Positions 35,730-46,700 of a stretch of DNA of 64,000 nucleotides are shown one piece after another. The notes beneath the pieces are model-generated. The model was not told the DNA's origin. It made no database searches and saw only the letters and a program-made list of their open reading frames with translations. Position 1 is the stretch's first letter; each line of letters begins with the position of its first letter. The position numbers and the translations under genes were made by a program. This DNA is from Monocercomonoides exilis (Eukaryota; Preaxostyla; Oxymonadida; Polymastigidae): NCBI GenBank assembly GCA_001643675.2, contig LSRY02000001.1, positions 1,173,501 to 1,237,500 of the forward strand, in the 5' to 3' direction.

Positions 35730-36540
35730 ACAATGAGAAGAAGAAGGGGGAAAGGAAGTTATTTTAGAGATGATGAAAGAGGGACAGAAAAAGAAGAGTT
35801 TCAGCTTGAGAAAAGATTGAAAGATGATCAGAGGAAGCAATTGGCGAAAGAAAAGAAAATTTTGATGGACAGAAAGAGAGCTCGCAAGAAGTGTTCAATT
35901 GGAAGAAGAGAAAGGTTACAAAAAAGAAACAGAATGCGAATATATCTTCAGAAGTCAATCTTATGAGCAAAAAATTCCTGAAAGTGAAAATCGAATATAA
36001 AGAAAGAGCTTCCATAAAAAATGCAGATGAGACTGAAAAAGATAACAGAAAAGAAGAAATAAAAAAAGAATAAAACAAACCTTCAAAAACGAGAAAGAAA
36101 TCTTATTTGTGCAAATAGAAAGAGAGAAGAGTGTTTGGGAGGCTTGTGGAAGTTAAGAGCGTTAGGAGCCGTTCTGCTGGAAGTGAAATACAAGATGATA
36201 GAGGAACATTACAAGAACAAAGAGCTGAACAAGAAGCTGACAGAGCTGGAGTTGCAGAAGTCACTATTGACAGAGAAGATATTGACAAGCATATGAAACG
36301 AATACTGACTGCGAAGGACATGGTCTTAGGAGAACAGAAGAAGATCCAGGAGCTGGTAGAGGCAAGCTGAAAGACTTGAAGAAGAAGAAAGAACATGAGA
36401 AAATAGTAAAAAAGGAAGGGAAACGAAAAGATCAATTTATCTGCATGATATTCCATCTCTGTCTGAGGCTCTTCTCATTCAACTTTTCACTTTCAACTCA
36501 CCTTTTATCACCACCGCCTCCTCTTCATCATCAATATAGT
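35730..36540 (+). pseudogene. Coiled-coil protein remnant
   Basis: Several plus-strand frames in sequence read as one charged coiled coil: FQLEKRLKDDQRKQLAKEKK, KTNLQKRERNLICANRKREE, GGLWKLRALGAVLLEVKYKM, IEEHYKNKELNKKLTELELQ, then in a second frame DKHMKRILTAKDMVLGEQKK, then RQAERLEEEERT back in the first. Heptad-like spacing of Leu/Ile with Lys/Glu is clear between 36090 and 36380. At least two frameshifts and stops at ~36063, ~36292 and ~36412 break it. It may be an axonemal or cytoskeletal coiled-coil protein, but composition alone cannot tell. Confidence 0.45.
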
Positions 36541-37249
36541 CAGTCACATCCACTTCATTTCAGCAATGAACTTTATTAAAAGCAGAATATCCCTCTTTAT
36601 CCTCGTCATCACTGTCATCAGCGCCCTCTACAACTTCTTCTTTTTTGTTTCCTCTTATTTTGCATTGGATCAGAGCATCGACTAAGTCAAATGTTTGTTT
36701 TGTTCAATTCAGCAGTCACAAAGTTAGCAAAAAATTATCTCATTTCTTCAACTCACGTCGAATTCATCGTTAGACCTCATCTTTTATTTTCTTTTCGGAA
36801 GCACAAAAGAATTATTTATTTTATCACAGAATATCAGCTGAAATTATGAGACAATAGAAATGATTTCGAGTCGAAAAAAGCTGATTAGTCGGCGCGAAAT
36901 CAAAAAAGGAGGACGATTTTGCCTTTTTTATTTGGAAGCTGAAAGAGGCGCAGATAAAAAAGAAAGAGTATTTGAGCAATTCTTTTATGAAATGAATGAG
37001 CTCAAAAATAGCGTTCAGCAGGTTACACAACGTCACACGCCTTCAATGCGTCGAGAAGATGAAACGATGAAGGAAACATATTTATTTGAAAAGGCAAATT
37101 TAATGGATAATTCTATGAAAGAAGAGAATAAATGCCCGACAGGCAATGTTGATTTCATCAAATGCACATATAAGATGTTTTCTTCTATTTTGTGTGCCAT
37201 CTCCCCATCTTTCTTCGGCTTTGCCTTCATTTGCACATAAATTCACCGA

Positions 37250-38019
37250 CAAGTCAGCTGATGAAATGATTTCTGCCTTATGATCTGCACCTTCTTCAAA
37301 AGCCCCGTCGCATTTTGTGTCCTCTTGTAGGGTGTCTTTTCCAACTCGCAATACATTGCTTTGATGCCAAGATGACCATCCATGTATTCATTGTCAGCTG
37401 TATGCCCGTTGATAAAGATTTGTTAATCGACATCCAAATCGCCAAATGCTTTTGTTTTGTCATGTCCAGCAGCCGAGTTGTCTTTTTCAGTGATGCTTGT
37501 CATGAAAGTGAACAAGGGTTCCTTCACAGAAGCGACAAATGATTCACACACAAAATACATATCTCTTCCAATACTCGCCTCGTTGGCTGAAAACACGATA
37601 TTGGTGATGGAAAAGGAGGATTCTGACACTTCTGAATCATCGTTGTACTCGATCATGAGAGCACCTCCTTTTCCTCCAGAACTTGTATCCTCGCTCACAG
37701 AGCAAGTGGAGAAGGCTGTGTCACTCGCTGAAAATGTGTTGGCAGGGGCAGATGAGGTGAATGAGATGCACCCGCCATTGGTGGCAGTCTGTTGGCTCAA
37801 CTGTTCTGAGTTGATGTTGGTGATGGTGCAGTTGGCGAGGGAGAGGGAGAGGGCAGGGGAGGTGGCAGAGGAGAGGACACAGCTGGCGGGGGTGGCAGTG
37901 GAGGTGATGTCGGTGATGTTGGAGGAATTGAGGGAGAGGGAGCATTCAGCGAGAAAGATGAAGAAGAAAAAGCGGGAAATAAAGAAAAGAAGAAAAAGAA
38001 GAAAGAAGAGGAAGTGCAT
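37250..38019 (-). pseudogene. Pmp-like surface protein fragment
   Basis: The frame opens with a very hydrophobic Phe/Leu stretch (residues 1-25, signal-peptide-like, ending LAEC). It then gives one unit of the same repeat found at 53-61 kb: TNGGCISFTSSAPANTFSAS, SGGKGGALMIEYNDDSEVSE, SITNIVFSANEASIGRDMYF and VCESF. A TAA at 37423-37425 follows LDVD, yet the same frame continues QIFINGHTADNEYMDGHLGI, KAMYCELEKTPYKRTQNATG. That matches the inter-repeat C-G...P-C segment of the family. No transmembrane helix or kinase-like domain follows. It is a truncated, disabled relative of the big surface gene. Confidence 0.7.
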
Positions 38020-38756
38020 GATGAGTGGAATGAATTTCTTTGGCGATTAAGGAGCGATAGAGGATGTATGTGGAATGAGAATGTGAAAGAAACAATAATG
38101 GAAAATTTTGGATGAAGAACAAAGGGGATGGAGAAGAAAGTTTGAACGCCAAATAATCAGGAGAATAGAGAGAGATAACGAATTTGAATCAGTTGTTATT
38201 GTTGGAAATATATTCTTTTCCACAGTTCTTTCTTTTGTTTTGCTGTTGAAGCTGAGCTACAAAGCTGGAATGATGATTTTGTGATGTTAAATCCAAAGAA
38301 ATAAAAGATAACGAACAGTTCTCTTTTTTTGAAAATCAAAAAAATAATAATTTTAATAAAATTCCAAACTTTTCCAATGTTTTTTGTCTTTATTTTACAA
38401 TTGTTGGTATTGTTCAGTAAATCTTGAAACTTCTATTTCTTTCTGAAGTTTTATTTGTTTGTTTTTGGTTCAATTTCTTATAACTTCATCAAAAAATTCT
38501 ATTTCACCAAAAGCTAGAAAAAGGTGTGAATTATATATATATTACAAATATATATTACAGAAATTAAAGCTAAATATTTACAAAAAAATCAATTAAACTC
38601 TTTGATCAATAAATACCACAATAGAATTTATTTTTTCGATTTTTGATCTTTTTTTATGATATCAAAAAAAATCACCCATTTATTGTTTTTCGAAATCAAA
38701 TTAAAATATATGAATTCGAATAATTTATTTTCGATTTTGAATTAATCATTATAAAA
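38020..38756. other. Intergenic DNA left of the inverted-repeat element
   Basis: AT-rich and without a supported gene. A right-arm copy of the dispersed motif (ATGATATCAAAAAAAATCAC) occurs near 38656-38677. Confidence 0.45.
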
Positions 38757-38766
38757 GAAAGATATA

Positions 38767-39438
38767 GTATATCAGCAATAGATACATCTCTATTAGGTTA
38801 ATCAATATTATCGATTTATGAATATCTACTGGGTGTTATCATCTTGTGTAATAAGTTGGTAGGCAATGGTAATAATATAGAGATCGATGATTATTGCTGA
38901 TACTCTCAGGGGTTTCTCATGATTAGATATTCGGTGATGTTCTATAAAGAAGGAGTTATTGATAAGTGTAATCGAGATATATCTATAGCTGATATGCAAT
39001 ATCTCCAAGGAGGAAAATTAGCTAAAAGATTAACTGGAAGATTAACGAAAGTTATGTTCAAGTTGGTAAATTAATGGTGAAACTGTGTGAAAATTGGTGT
39101 TTTCGTTGATGAAATTGTTGATGAAAAACATGAGTTGAACATGTATCGAACGTTGATGAAATCGTTGACATTATCGTGAGTGAAATCGCAAATAAAAATA
39201 ATTGATTTTGTTTTTTGTTTTATAGCAAATGGGTCTGAAGAAGATATACGCAACTGTGAAAGAAGCTAAAGCGGCTCAACAAAAACAGATTAAACAGTTT
39301 CAGGAAAAGCGTAAGGAAGAAACTAAGTATTACAACGAACATGTATCTGAGAAACAGAATAAGTTGATAAAGATATTGAGGAGAAAGCTTATCGAAGATG
39401 ATGAGCTGTTAGATGAGTTGATGGAAAAAGTTAATGGT
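38767..39438 (+). repeat. Left long terminal inverted repeat
   Basis: This is the reverse complement of 42538-43209, with no mismatch in the stretches checked by eye. The outer part contains three variants of one motif: TATATCAGCAATAGATAC (38768), ATTGCTGATACTCTCAGG (~38894) and GATATATCTATAGCTGATAT (~38975). They resemble iterons or recombinase/replication-initiator sites. The inner part carries a GTGAGT...TTTTATAG intron-like segment (39176-39225) directly ahead of a small gene. Confidence 0.9.
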
Positions 39439-39480
39439 TATTGCCTGCACAGGCTTGATTGGGATAAATGTGTTTATTGA
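39229..39480 (+). CDS. Small coiled-coil protein in left inverted repeat
   Basis: The frame starts at the ATG of MGLKKIYATVKEAKAAQQKQ, three bases after a likely intron acceptor (TTTTATAG|CAAATG). A good donor (GTGAGT) lies at 39176, so the transcript probably begins in the repeat and is spliced in its leader. The product is Lys/Glu/Gln-rich and helical (RRKLIEDDELLDELMEKVNG) with no known domain. The last ~13 codons (after VNG) lie outside the repeat and differ from the right copy. A GT exactly at the edge of the repeat (TTAATG|GT) could be a further splice donor leading to element-specific exons. It may be a DNA-binding or replication accessory protein; this is a guess from context. Confidence 0.6.
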   Translation: MGLKKIYATVKEAKAAQQKQIKQFQEKRKEETKYYNEHVSEKQNKLIKILRRKLIEDDELLDELMEKVNGYCLHRLDWDKCVY

Positions 39481-39676
39481 TGAAATATAACTGACTGAAC
39501 ACGTTTGTTGTGTCGTAGATTATATCAAACATTAGTCACGATTGCATTATGGTTGATTGCCAACATCTTTATTTTTGATTGGAAAAAGTGTCAACCCGTG
39601 TCCAGGACACCGAATTGTGGTAATATCAATGACTCAGCTGAAGGGGAATATTTGATTAAATCTCCGTGCCAAAAGC

Positions 39677-39707
39677 GTAAACCGGTAAACCGGTAAACCG
39701 GTAAACC
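39677..39707. repeat. Tandem GTAAACCG 8-mer repeat
   Basis: Three full copies and one partial copy of GTAAACCG run from 39677 to 39707. Each unit contains ACCGGT, a perfect palindrome, at the junctions. It lies inside the element between the left inverted repeat and the 3' end of the helicase gene and could be an iteron array or protein-binding site. Confidence 0.6.
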
Positions 39708-39911
39708 TGATCTTTTAATTTCAACTGAAAAGAGCTGCCAACATGCCATTTCTGCCAACATAAGCATTTTCCCCCTAATTTGGCATGATTTCGAGGGTTC
39801 TTACTCATTTTCGATTGTGTTGTCATTCTGCCACATTGCCACATGGAATAGTTGGTGGAACACATCAGTTGTATTGTTTTTGTTTGAATGATTCCAAAAA
39901 TACGAATATGT

Positions 39912-42250
39912 TTAGTTGATTTCCACAGAACAGTCCATGTCATCTTCTCTTCGTTTGAGGAGTTGTTCAGACTCTGGCTTGAGTTTGAAACACCACACTT
40001 GATTTCCTTTTCCACCTACTCGTATTCTCTCACATCTGTCTTTGATTGCTGGTTGGAATGAGCGATCGTTCTTGTATTAAGCTGGTTTGAAACATAGTGC
40101 ACCAGAACATCTCCACACTTCTTTGAGTTTATTGTCATGCTCCTGACAGAACAAATCGATGACAGAGAGTGATGCTGCAATGATATCTTCCTTTGCCTCC
40201 GTTGTTGGAATAGCCCTTATGTTGAAATTGGAGAGATCTTTGCTGAGGAAATAGCAGAGAAGTTGTTCATAGAATTCATCGTAGAAAGAGTTTGTGAAAT
40301 CCTTGAAGAGTGTGAGATTGTTCTTATATTTTGAGTTACAATCACAAACAACATATTTTCTGTCACCAATCTCAATCTTTACAGGGTGAGTGTGATTTGT
40401 CACAAATATGAAATTAGCAACGTTCTCAGTTGTTCTTCTTGGCTGATTCTTCTTATTTATTCCGATTGTTGAATCTGCAATTATACTCTTCAATACGTCA
40501 AAGTTAGCTGTTCGATCATCTCCAACGTTTTTCAACTCATGAAGTACAATGAACATTTTCCCTTTGAAGATGGAGTTGAACTGTCTCGTTTGTTCTGCAA
40601 TCTCTGTGACATTTAGACATGAATATCCTGTCAACAGTTTAGCAAGGACATATGTCCAGACATTCTTTCCAATTCCTTGTAAACCTTTGAGAACAAGTGA
40701 TGTTTCTGCTTTTTGACCAGGATTTTGAACAATTGACGCAATCCAACAGAGGATGTGTTGACAGAGTTCATCGTTGTTGTTGGCGATAACTTCTTGTGTA
40801 AAATCAAGGAATGGTTTGATGATTTCGTCATTTTGTTCGTTTGCCGTTTGGTATTTGAACCCATGGAACAGAGAGAATATTTGAGGGTTATCTGAGAAGA
40901 ACTTCACCCCATCAATCGATAGAACGTGTGAGTATTGTTCGAAAGCTGTCTCAACTGTGAGAGTCTTTTTGTCATCATGCCACAGTTTTATTGTTTTGAA
41001 CAGTTCGCACATTGCTGATTTTGTCTTGAATGTAATTGAATAACAGGAGGTGTGAATTTCAAACTCTTTCACATTGAATTCCATCCTTGCTTCATCAAAT
41101 CTTAGAACTTTTGTTAGATCTTCAGTGACTTCAGACAGCGAGGATAATTGCTTTCGACAAGCTTAATCCCTGATTTCAGAGAACGAGCACGATGAGTTGA
41201 GATCTATTTCATGAACAGTGATCTCTCGTGCAGGTTCTTCCTTTTGCTCATTCTCTTTTCTGAGGAGTGGAATGATTATATCGTTGAAACATGTTGGATT
41301 CCATCCCTTGACAATCTTTTGAAGAACAAATGGATGTGACTTGTGATCCCTGTGCCTGTTTTGTTTCTCTTCATAGTGAGTGATTGCATTTGCTGTCAGA
41401 GCAGCTGTTTCTCTGATTTGATTGAAAAGAAAATCAATTGAATTGTTGTTGAAACCATTAATATTGATGAGAGGATTGAGAGCTGCAAATAACGGTAAAA
41501 GAGTTAACTCAGAATCAAGTGACAAAGAATCTGTGTCGTTATGTATTTCAACATCTTTGAGTCCATCTACAAGAGCAAGAGCGACAGTTGGAGACATATC
41601 AACAATTCCATCTTTTGTGAGAAGATTGTGTGGTTCAGCTGCAATTATCGCTAATGTATTCTCTGTTTTGAGGTTCTTACCGAATATGTCAAGAACACTC
41701 TCAAGTGATGAAAGATCTCTGAGCTCTCTGTAATTGTTGAGGGGAATGTATTTGGTGATGATTCTCTCGCCATCTTTCATCTCTCTGTATGAAGTTTCAG
41801 CTTGAACAACAAGCCTCTGTTTTCCATCTCCAATTCCTGCAAAAATGTCGATATTGAACTCTGGACTCGTTATCATCTTGGTTTGTGACGAACATTTATG
41901 GGGATAACCACACAGCTCACAATAAAAATGAAGACCACCATGAACTGTTTGAACAAGTCCTTCATTTCGGGGGAGTTTCTCGAAAATGGAAATCCTGATG
42001 GTTTTCGTTTTTGTTCAGCTTGGAGGGATTTGTTGATATCAACATCAACGACAAAAAGATCCTCACATGTGCTGATATCGACAGCTGTTCCAGTGTGTCG
42101 TTGGCCCTGCTTCTTGTCAGAATATTTCTTGCAGTCGAACAAATCAACAAGGTGATCTTTCATTAGTTCTCCAAGCGTTTGCTGTTCTGTTGACATTGAA
42201 TCAATTAATTGTTGGATAATGTTGTCAGAGTCTGTTTGGGGGTTTGTCAT
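39912..42250 (-). pseudogene. Primase-polymerase / SF3 (D5-like) helicase gene, interrupted
   Basis: The start is the ATG at 42250 (MTNPQTDSDN). The PrimPol part has motif I as CEDLFVVDVDINKSL (D-x-D) and, after a one-base shift in an A-run near 42010, VQTVHGGLHFYCELCGYPHK with the conserved Gly-Gly-x-His and a possible zinc ligand set. Then comes NIDIFAGIGDGKQRLVV with the third acidic position. An in-frame TAA at 41163-41165 separates SFSEIRD from ACRKQLSSLSEVTEDL with no frame change. The helicase has Walker A GLQGIGKN, Walker B MFIVLHELKN, motif C ANFIFVTNHTHP and an arginine finger near DRKYVVCD, as in DUF5906/Pox_D5-like SF3 helicases. A second in-frame TAA (40077-40079) precedes VGGKGNQVWCFKLKPESEQL; the next TAA at 39912-39914 may be the true stop. 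Predicted role: priming and unwinding for element replication. Confidence 0.8.
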
Positions 42251-42504
42251 TTTAGAAAAAAAAAAAATAAATATTTTTGAAACAGATTTATTTTTTTTAC
42301 CTGAATTTACAGGGAAGATGACGTTGAGGTTAATGTCGAAAATGAACGAGGAACAGTTAATTTTCACATTAAATGTATTTTGCCCACTTTGCTCACTTTG
42401 CCCGTTTGCACACATAATTTCAAGAATAGGATTGACCCAGTCCACCCGGTCCAAGTGAAAAAAACGGAGATAAAACTCAATATTTCCCAGCCACAACATC
42501 CGAA

Positions 42505-42747
42505 TCAACTACTCAGTTGACCTGGTCCAGGCAAATGACCATTAACTTTTTCCATCAACTCATCTAACAGCTCATCATCTTCGATAAGCTTTCTCCTCAA
42601 TATCTTTATCAACTTATTCTGTTTCTCAGATACATGTTCGTTGTAATACTTAGTTTCTTCCTTACGCTTTTCCTGAAACTGTTTAATCTGTTTTTGTTGA
42701 GCCGCTTTAGCTTCTTTCACAGTTGCGTATATCTTCTTCAGACCCAT
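42505..42747 (-). CDS. Small coiled-coil protein in right inverted repeat
   Basis: This is the mirror copy of the gene at 39229-39480, identical through MEKVNG and then diverging outside the repeat (HLPGPGQLSS). It lies just upstream of the PrimPol gene and on the same strand. The sequence between (42510-42260) contains polypyrimidine-AG sites, so it might be spliced to, or be the first exon of, the PrimPol transcript. That is inference; no single junction is compelling. Confidence 0.55.
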   Translation of the reverse strand: MGLKKIYATVKEAKAAQQKQIKQFQEKRKEETKYYNEHVSEKQNKLIKILRRKLIEDDELLDELMEKVNGHLPGPGQLSS

Positions 42748-43209
42748 TTGCTATAAAACAAAAAACAAAATCAATTATTTTTATTTGCGATTTCACTCAC
42801 GATAATGTCAACGATTTCATCAACGTTCGATACATGTTCAACTCATGTTTTTCATCAACAATTTCATCAACGAAAACACCAATTTTCACACAGTTTCACC
42901 ATTAATTTACCAACTTGAACATAACTTTCGTTAATCTTCCAGTTAATCTTTTAGCTAATTTTCCTCCTTGGAGATATTGCATATCAGCTATAGATATATC
43001 TCGATTACACTTATCAATAACTCCTTCTTTATAGAACATCACCGAATATCTAATCATGAGAAACCCCTGAGAGTATCAGCAATAATCATCGATCTCTATA
43101 TTATTACCATTGCCTACCAACTTATTACACAAGATGATAACACCCAGTAGATATTCATAAATCGATAATATTGATTAACCTAATAGAGATGTATCTATTG
43201 CTGATATAC
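42538..43209 (-). repeat. Right long terminal inverted repeat
   Basis: This is the inverted partner of 38767-39438; three separate reading frames translate identically in both arms. The flank outside (43220-43300: TTCGAAAATGAATTATTTTTGGTGTA) resembles, in reverse complement, sequence near 18277, suggesting insertion into an older repeat. Confidence 0.9.
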
Positions 43210-43219
43210 CATATCTCTC

Positions 43220-43732
43220 AAAATGATTTTATTTTTTCCGAAATTTTAATGTTGATTTTCGAAAATGAATTATTTTTGGTGTATTTGTTAAAAATACTTT
43301 CAACTGAAAGTTACATATCAGTTTCTCTTTCAATTTTTTTCTTTTTCTGAATATTTTTTTAAAAACAATAAGTTTCCAATTATTTCAAATTGAAAACTTT
43401 AAAAACTTCTTTCATTTTTTTGAAAGATTATCGATCAATCATTTACACAATTTATCATTCATATTTGAGAAACAAAAGGGAAAATTTGAATACAACATAA
43501 AAATACAAATTGAGAAAAAAATTAAAGAAAGAGAGAAAAATATTTCACGTTTTCTTTCATAAAGAATAACAATATCACAATCATGAATAATTGAGGATTT
43601 AGAACAAAAATCACACTTACGCTTCCAAAATAACCATAATAAATTAATATAAAAGCAAAAATACTGATTATCAAGCTCTTTAAACATTTTATGATATAAA
43701 ATTTTTTAAGCATAAATAGAAAATAATTAACA
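43220..43732. other. AT-rich spacer upstream of the RING/helicase-like gene
   Basis: No supported coding sequence. It must contain the promoter of the following gene, but no motif stands out beyond an AT-rich stretch immediately before the start codon (AATTAACAATGCAG). Confidence 0.45.
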
Positions 43733-46700
43733 ATGCAGTTATACAATATGTTATCAGCAAATTCGAAGAATTTGCTGGAAACGAATCCTTTTTCTTCTTT
43801 GGCTTTGCTGTCTTCTTTATCTTCATCATCTACGCGTTTGGATCCACATCATGATGAAGAATTTATAAAGGATTGTTCATTATTGGTTCAAATCAATTCA
43901 ACATTTGCGGAGAAGATTTCTACAAACATTGTTAAAGATTGGATGAAACGTATTGTTCGCATAATGAATTATTTTCATACTAATTTACCGGACGAATGCA
44001 TTAGCAAAGGACTAAAGATGAATTTTGAAAAATATTACCCAAAATCGATCATAAATGCAAAGACAAAGGGATGTGGGAAAGAAAAGGTTGATAAACATGA
44101 ATGCAACAAAAATTCTGAAGTTTATTTGAATGATTGCTTAATGACACTTCAATTCCTTCATCTTCTGATGCACGAATCATTGCACCCTCTTATTTTTGTA
44201 GATTCTTTAAGTAGAGAAGGGTTTTTTCCTCAAAATTTTATTTTAGACATAATTCTGAACGCGAAAAATTTATCATCATTGGTCAGAAACGTATGATTCA
44301 TTTATGTTTTATTTTTTAAAATACTTTTAACAATGTTTATATGGATTTATAATGGAAATACTCAAATATTTCTATTCGAAAATAACAATTATTATTATTT
44401 TGATAATTTGTATGTTCTACATCTATATTATGAAATTTAGTTTTTACTGTTTTCAGATATTCACGTGGATGAAATGAGCATTGAGCCTCAACCTTCCCAC
44501 CTTTTATCAGACTGCTTGTATTCTCAGGAAAATCAAAAGCAATTACTGAGTCATCTGATTCTTCGAAAAAAATGCAAACTTAAAAAATTGTTACTTGATA
44601 AGCCAGCTTCTCTAATCATTGCATCTCCTTCTACAGCGCTTCTTCAATATAAAAATGTTAACATTCGATGCTTACCGACTTCTATCCCACTGCAGCAAAT
44701 CAATAACAATTCTTTTTATCATCCAGCTTTTCATTTCCTTCCAACTTTGCTCATGAAGCATCACCATCTTTCTCCAACAGAAGATGCACATTCAGCTCAA
44801 ACATCACTTGCTCAATGCAAAAGGACCTGTAAAATCTTACAAAACGATTGTGATGATTGCGCTGATTCTTCTGCTGAAAAAAATGCAGAAGCAACAAGAA
44901 ACGAAATTTTGGAAGTTTTATCTTCACTTTCAAGCTATCATGACAAGTTAATGCGATGTTTGACGTCTCAGCATCCATTGATGGTGAAAAAGAAGCGAAC
45001 ACACGACGATTTACATGTTATTACAAGGCAATTAATGAATTCTGCTTCAACTTCTTCCTCCACTTGGATGGATTCTCGTACTTTGGCTTCGGGAAATAAA
45101 AACCATCAACAATCAAGTCATTCTTTTGTTTCTTCGCAAATTCAATCAAATGCAGAAGAGCTGCGCACAGAACTTCAAAGCCAAAGAAGCAACAAAATAG
45201 ATAAAAATACCGAAGATAGAAAGCAAAATGACTCAACAGGTGCACTTGATATCGCAAAGAAAGAAGAAGCGAAAGAAAAAGAAAAAGAAAATAAGAAAAA
45301 CTTGAAAGAATCTGAAAGCGAACAAGATGATAGAGAGAAGAAGCAAATGGAAAAGAATGACGAAGACAATTCAAAGAAGGCAATTGAAAGCAAGTCAAAA
45401 AAAAAGAGAGTGAAAATTCAGACGAACAAAGACGATTTTGATGAAAGTGATGATCTCGAAGAACTTTTTCCGTTTGATAAAACAACAGCGAAAACTAACA
45501 CCTCAAAAGAAAAAACGGTTTCTTCCTTTTCTTCAGCTACTATTCAAACGGCAGAAAATGCAAAATCGCAAAGTTCGATTCCTTCAACCATTTCTTCAGA
45601 AGGCGTGGGTGTGAAAGCAGAATGGGGTATCTTCCAAACAGAAGAGTCAGACGACAGCAGCAGCAGCAGTGACAGTGACAGTGATAGCGACAGCGATAAC
45701 AATTGCAACAAAGAAAGCGAATGCAACAGACAACAAAAACCCCCCAAAATAGAAGAAGAGTCGTATCAAAAAGGCAAGCAAAGACGATTTGTTAACTCAG
45801 TGCCTGCTCCAAAGACAGAAGGAATACATTTTTCTCTTCCTTCAATTCGACCAGTGCAAACTTGGAAAAGCGGTTCTTATGATCTGATTAGAGATGACGA
45901 AGATGAAAGCGAAAAGGAAGAAAAAGAAGATAAAGAAGAAACCGAAAAAGATTCAAAAATAAAGAGAATTGAGAAAGAAGATCGAGAACACATTTTCAAA
46001 TCGAATGAAAATATGCAGATTTTTTCAGAGGTTTCCATTTTGCATTCACCAACTCCTTTGCATGCACTTGAACATTCAACTTCTTCTGCTCCCACTTCTG
46101 CTCTTAGTCGATCTCCTTCACCTTCTTCAACACCTTCGCCTTCTCCCTCACCTTCTTTAACACCATCTTCTTCGTTAGCAGCGTCTGAGAAGCAAAAAGC
46201 TAAGAAAAAGCCAGTCATATTTCGAGATGACGAGTCAGACGATGGAATTGATGAATTCGAAGCCAGACCGAAAAAGAGGACAAGAAGCGCCGAACAAGAA
46301 GGCGAAGAGAAGTGGGAAGGCGTCAAGCGAATGAAAGTCCCGCTGAATGAGGAAGGAAAGGAAAGTGTTGCTGTTGTTGTTGAAAGCAGAAAAGACGATG
46401 AGCAGAATGAAGAAGGAGAAGAGGGGGAAGAAGAAGAAGCAAATGAAACTTCCGGTTCAAAACATCTGAAGACAAGCACAAACAAGAGCATCGAAGAAGG
46501 TTGTGACAAAAACGATGAAATTAATAATAAGTTGCCTCCATCGCATCCAAAAAGACTGAAGCAACTTTACAATGAGATCAACAAAATAATTAAGGAAAAC
46601 GGCATCGAAGAAATTGGATGTGCCAATTCGAAAGCATCAGTTTCCTTAGCTTCTGCGAATATTCCTTCGTCTCTTTATTTCTTGTTCACAAAGTTTTGCA

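Larger units (their letters stand above)
38757..43219. mobile_element. PrimPol-helicase element with 672-bp inverted repeats
   Basis: The element is 4.46 kb and bounded by long inverted repeats that match base for base wherever I compared them: 38767-39438 with 42538-43209, coordinate pairs summing to 81976. The outermost ~10 bp on each side (GAAAGATATA against the complement of CATATCTCTC) match imperfectly. Inside are a primase-polymerase/SF3-helicase gene (minus strand) and, within each repeat, the same small coiled-coil gene pointing inward. There is no recognisable transposase, integrase or capsid gene. The layout suggests a self-replicating linear element, a transposon that replicates by its own PrimPol, or an integrated plasmid- or virus-like replicon. 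I could not define a target-site duplication. Whether it can move autonomously is unknown. Confidence 0.8.

Noticed and set aside
36860-37240. 126-codon plus-strand frame
   Set aside because: Its 3' part lies opposite the end of the surface-protein fragment. The 5' part has acceptable composition but no family, signal or splice evidence, so it was not listed.
38757-43219. Polinton/Maverick or Helitron identity of the inverted-repeat element
   Set aside because: No PolB, retroviral-type integrase, protease, capsid, or HUH Rep motif is visible, and the helicase is SF3 with a PrimPol partner rather than Pif1-type.
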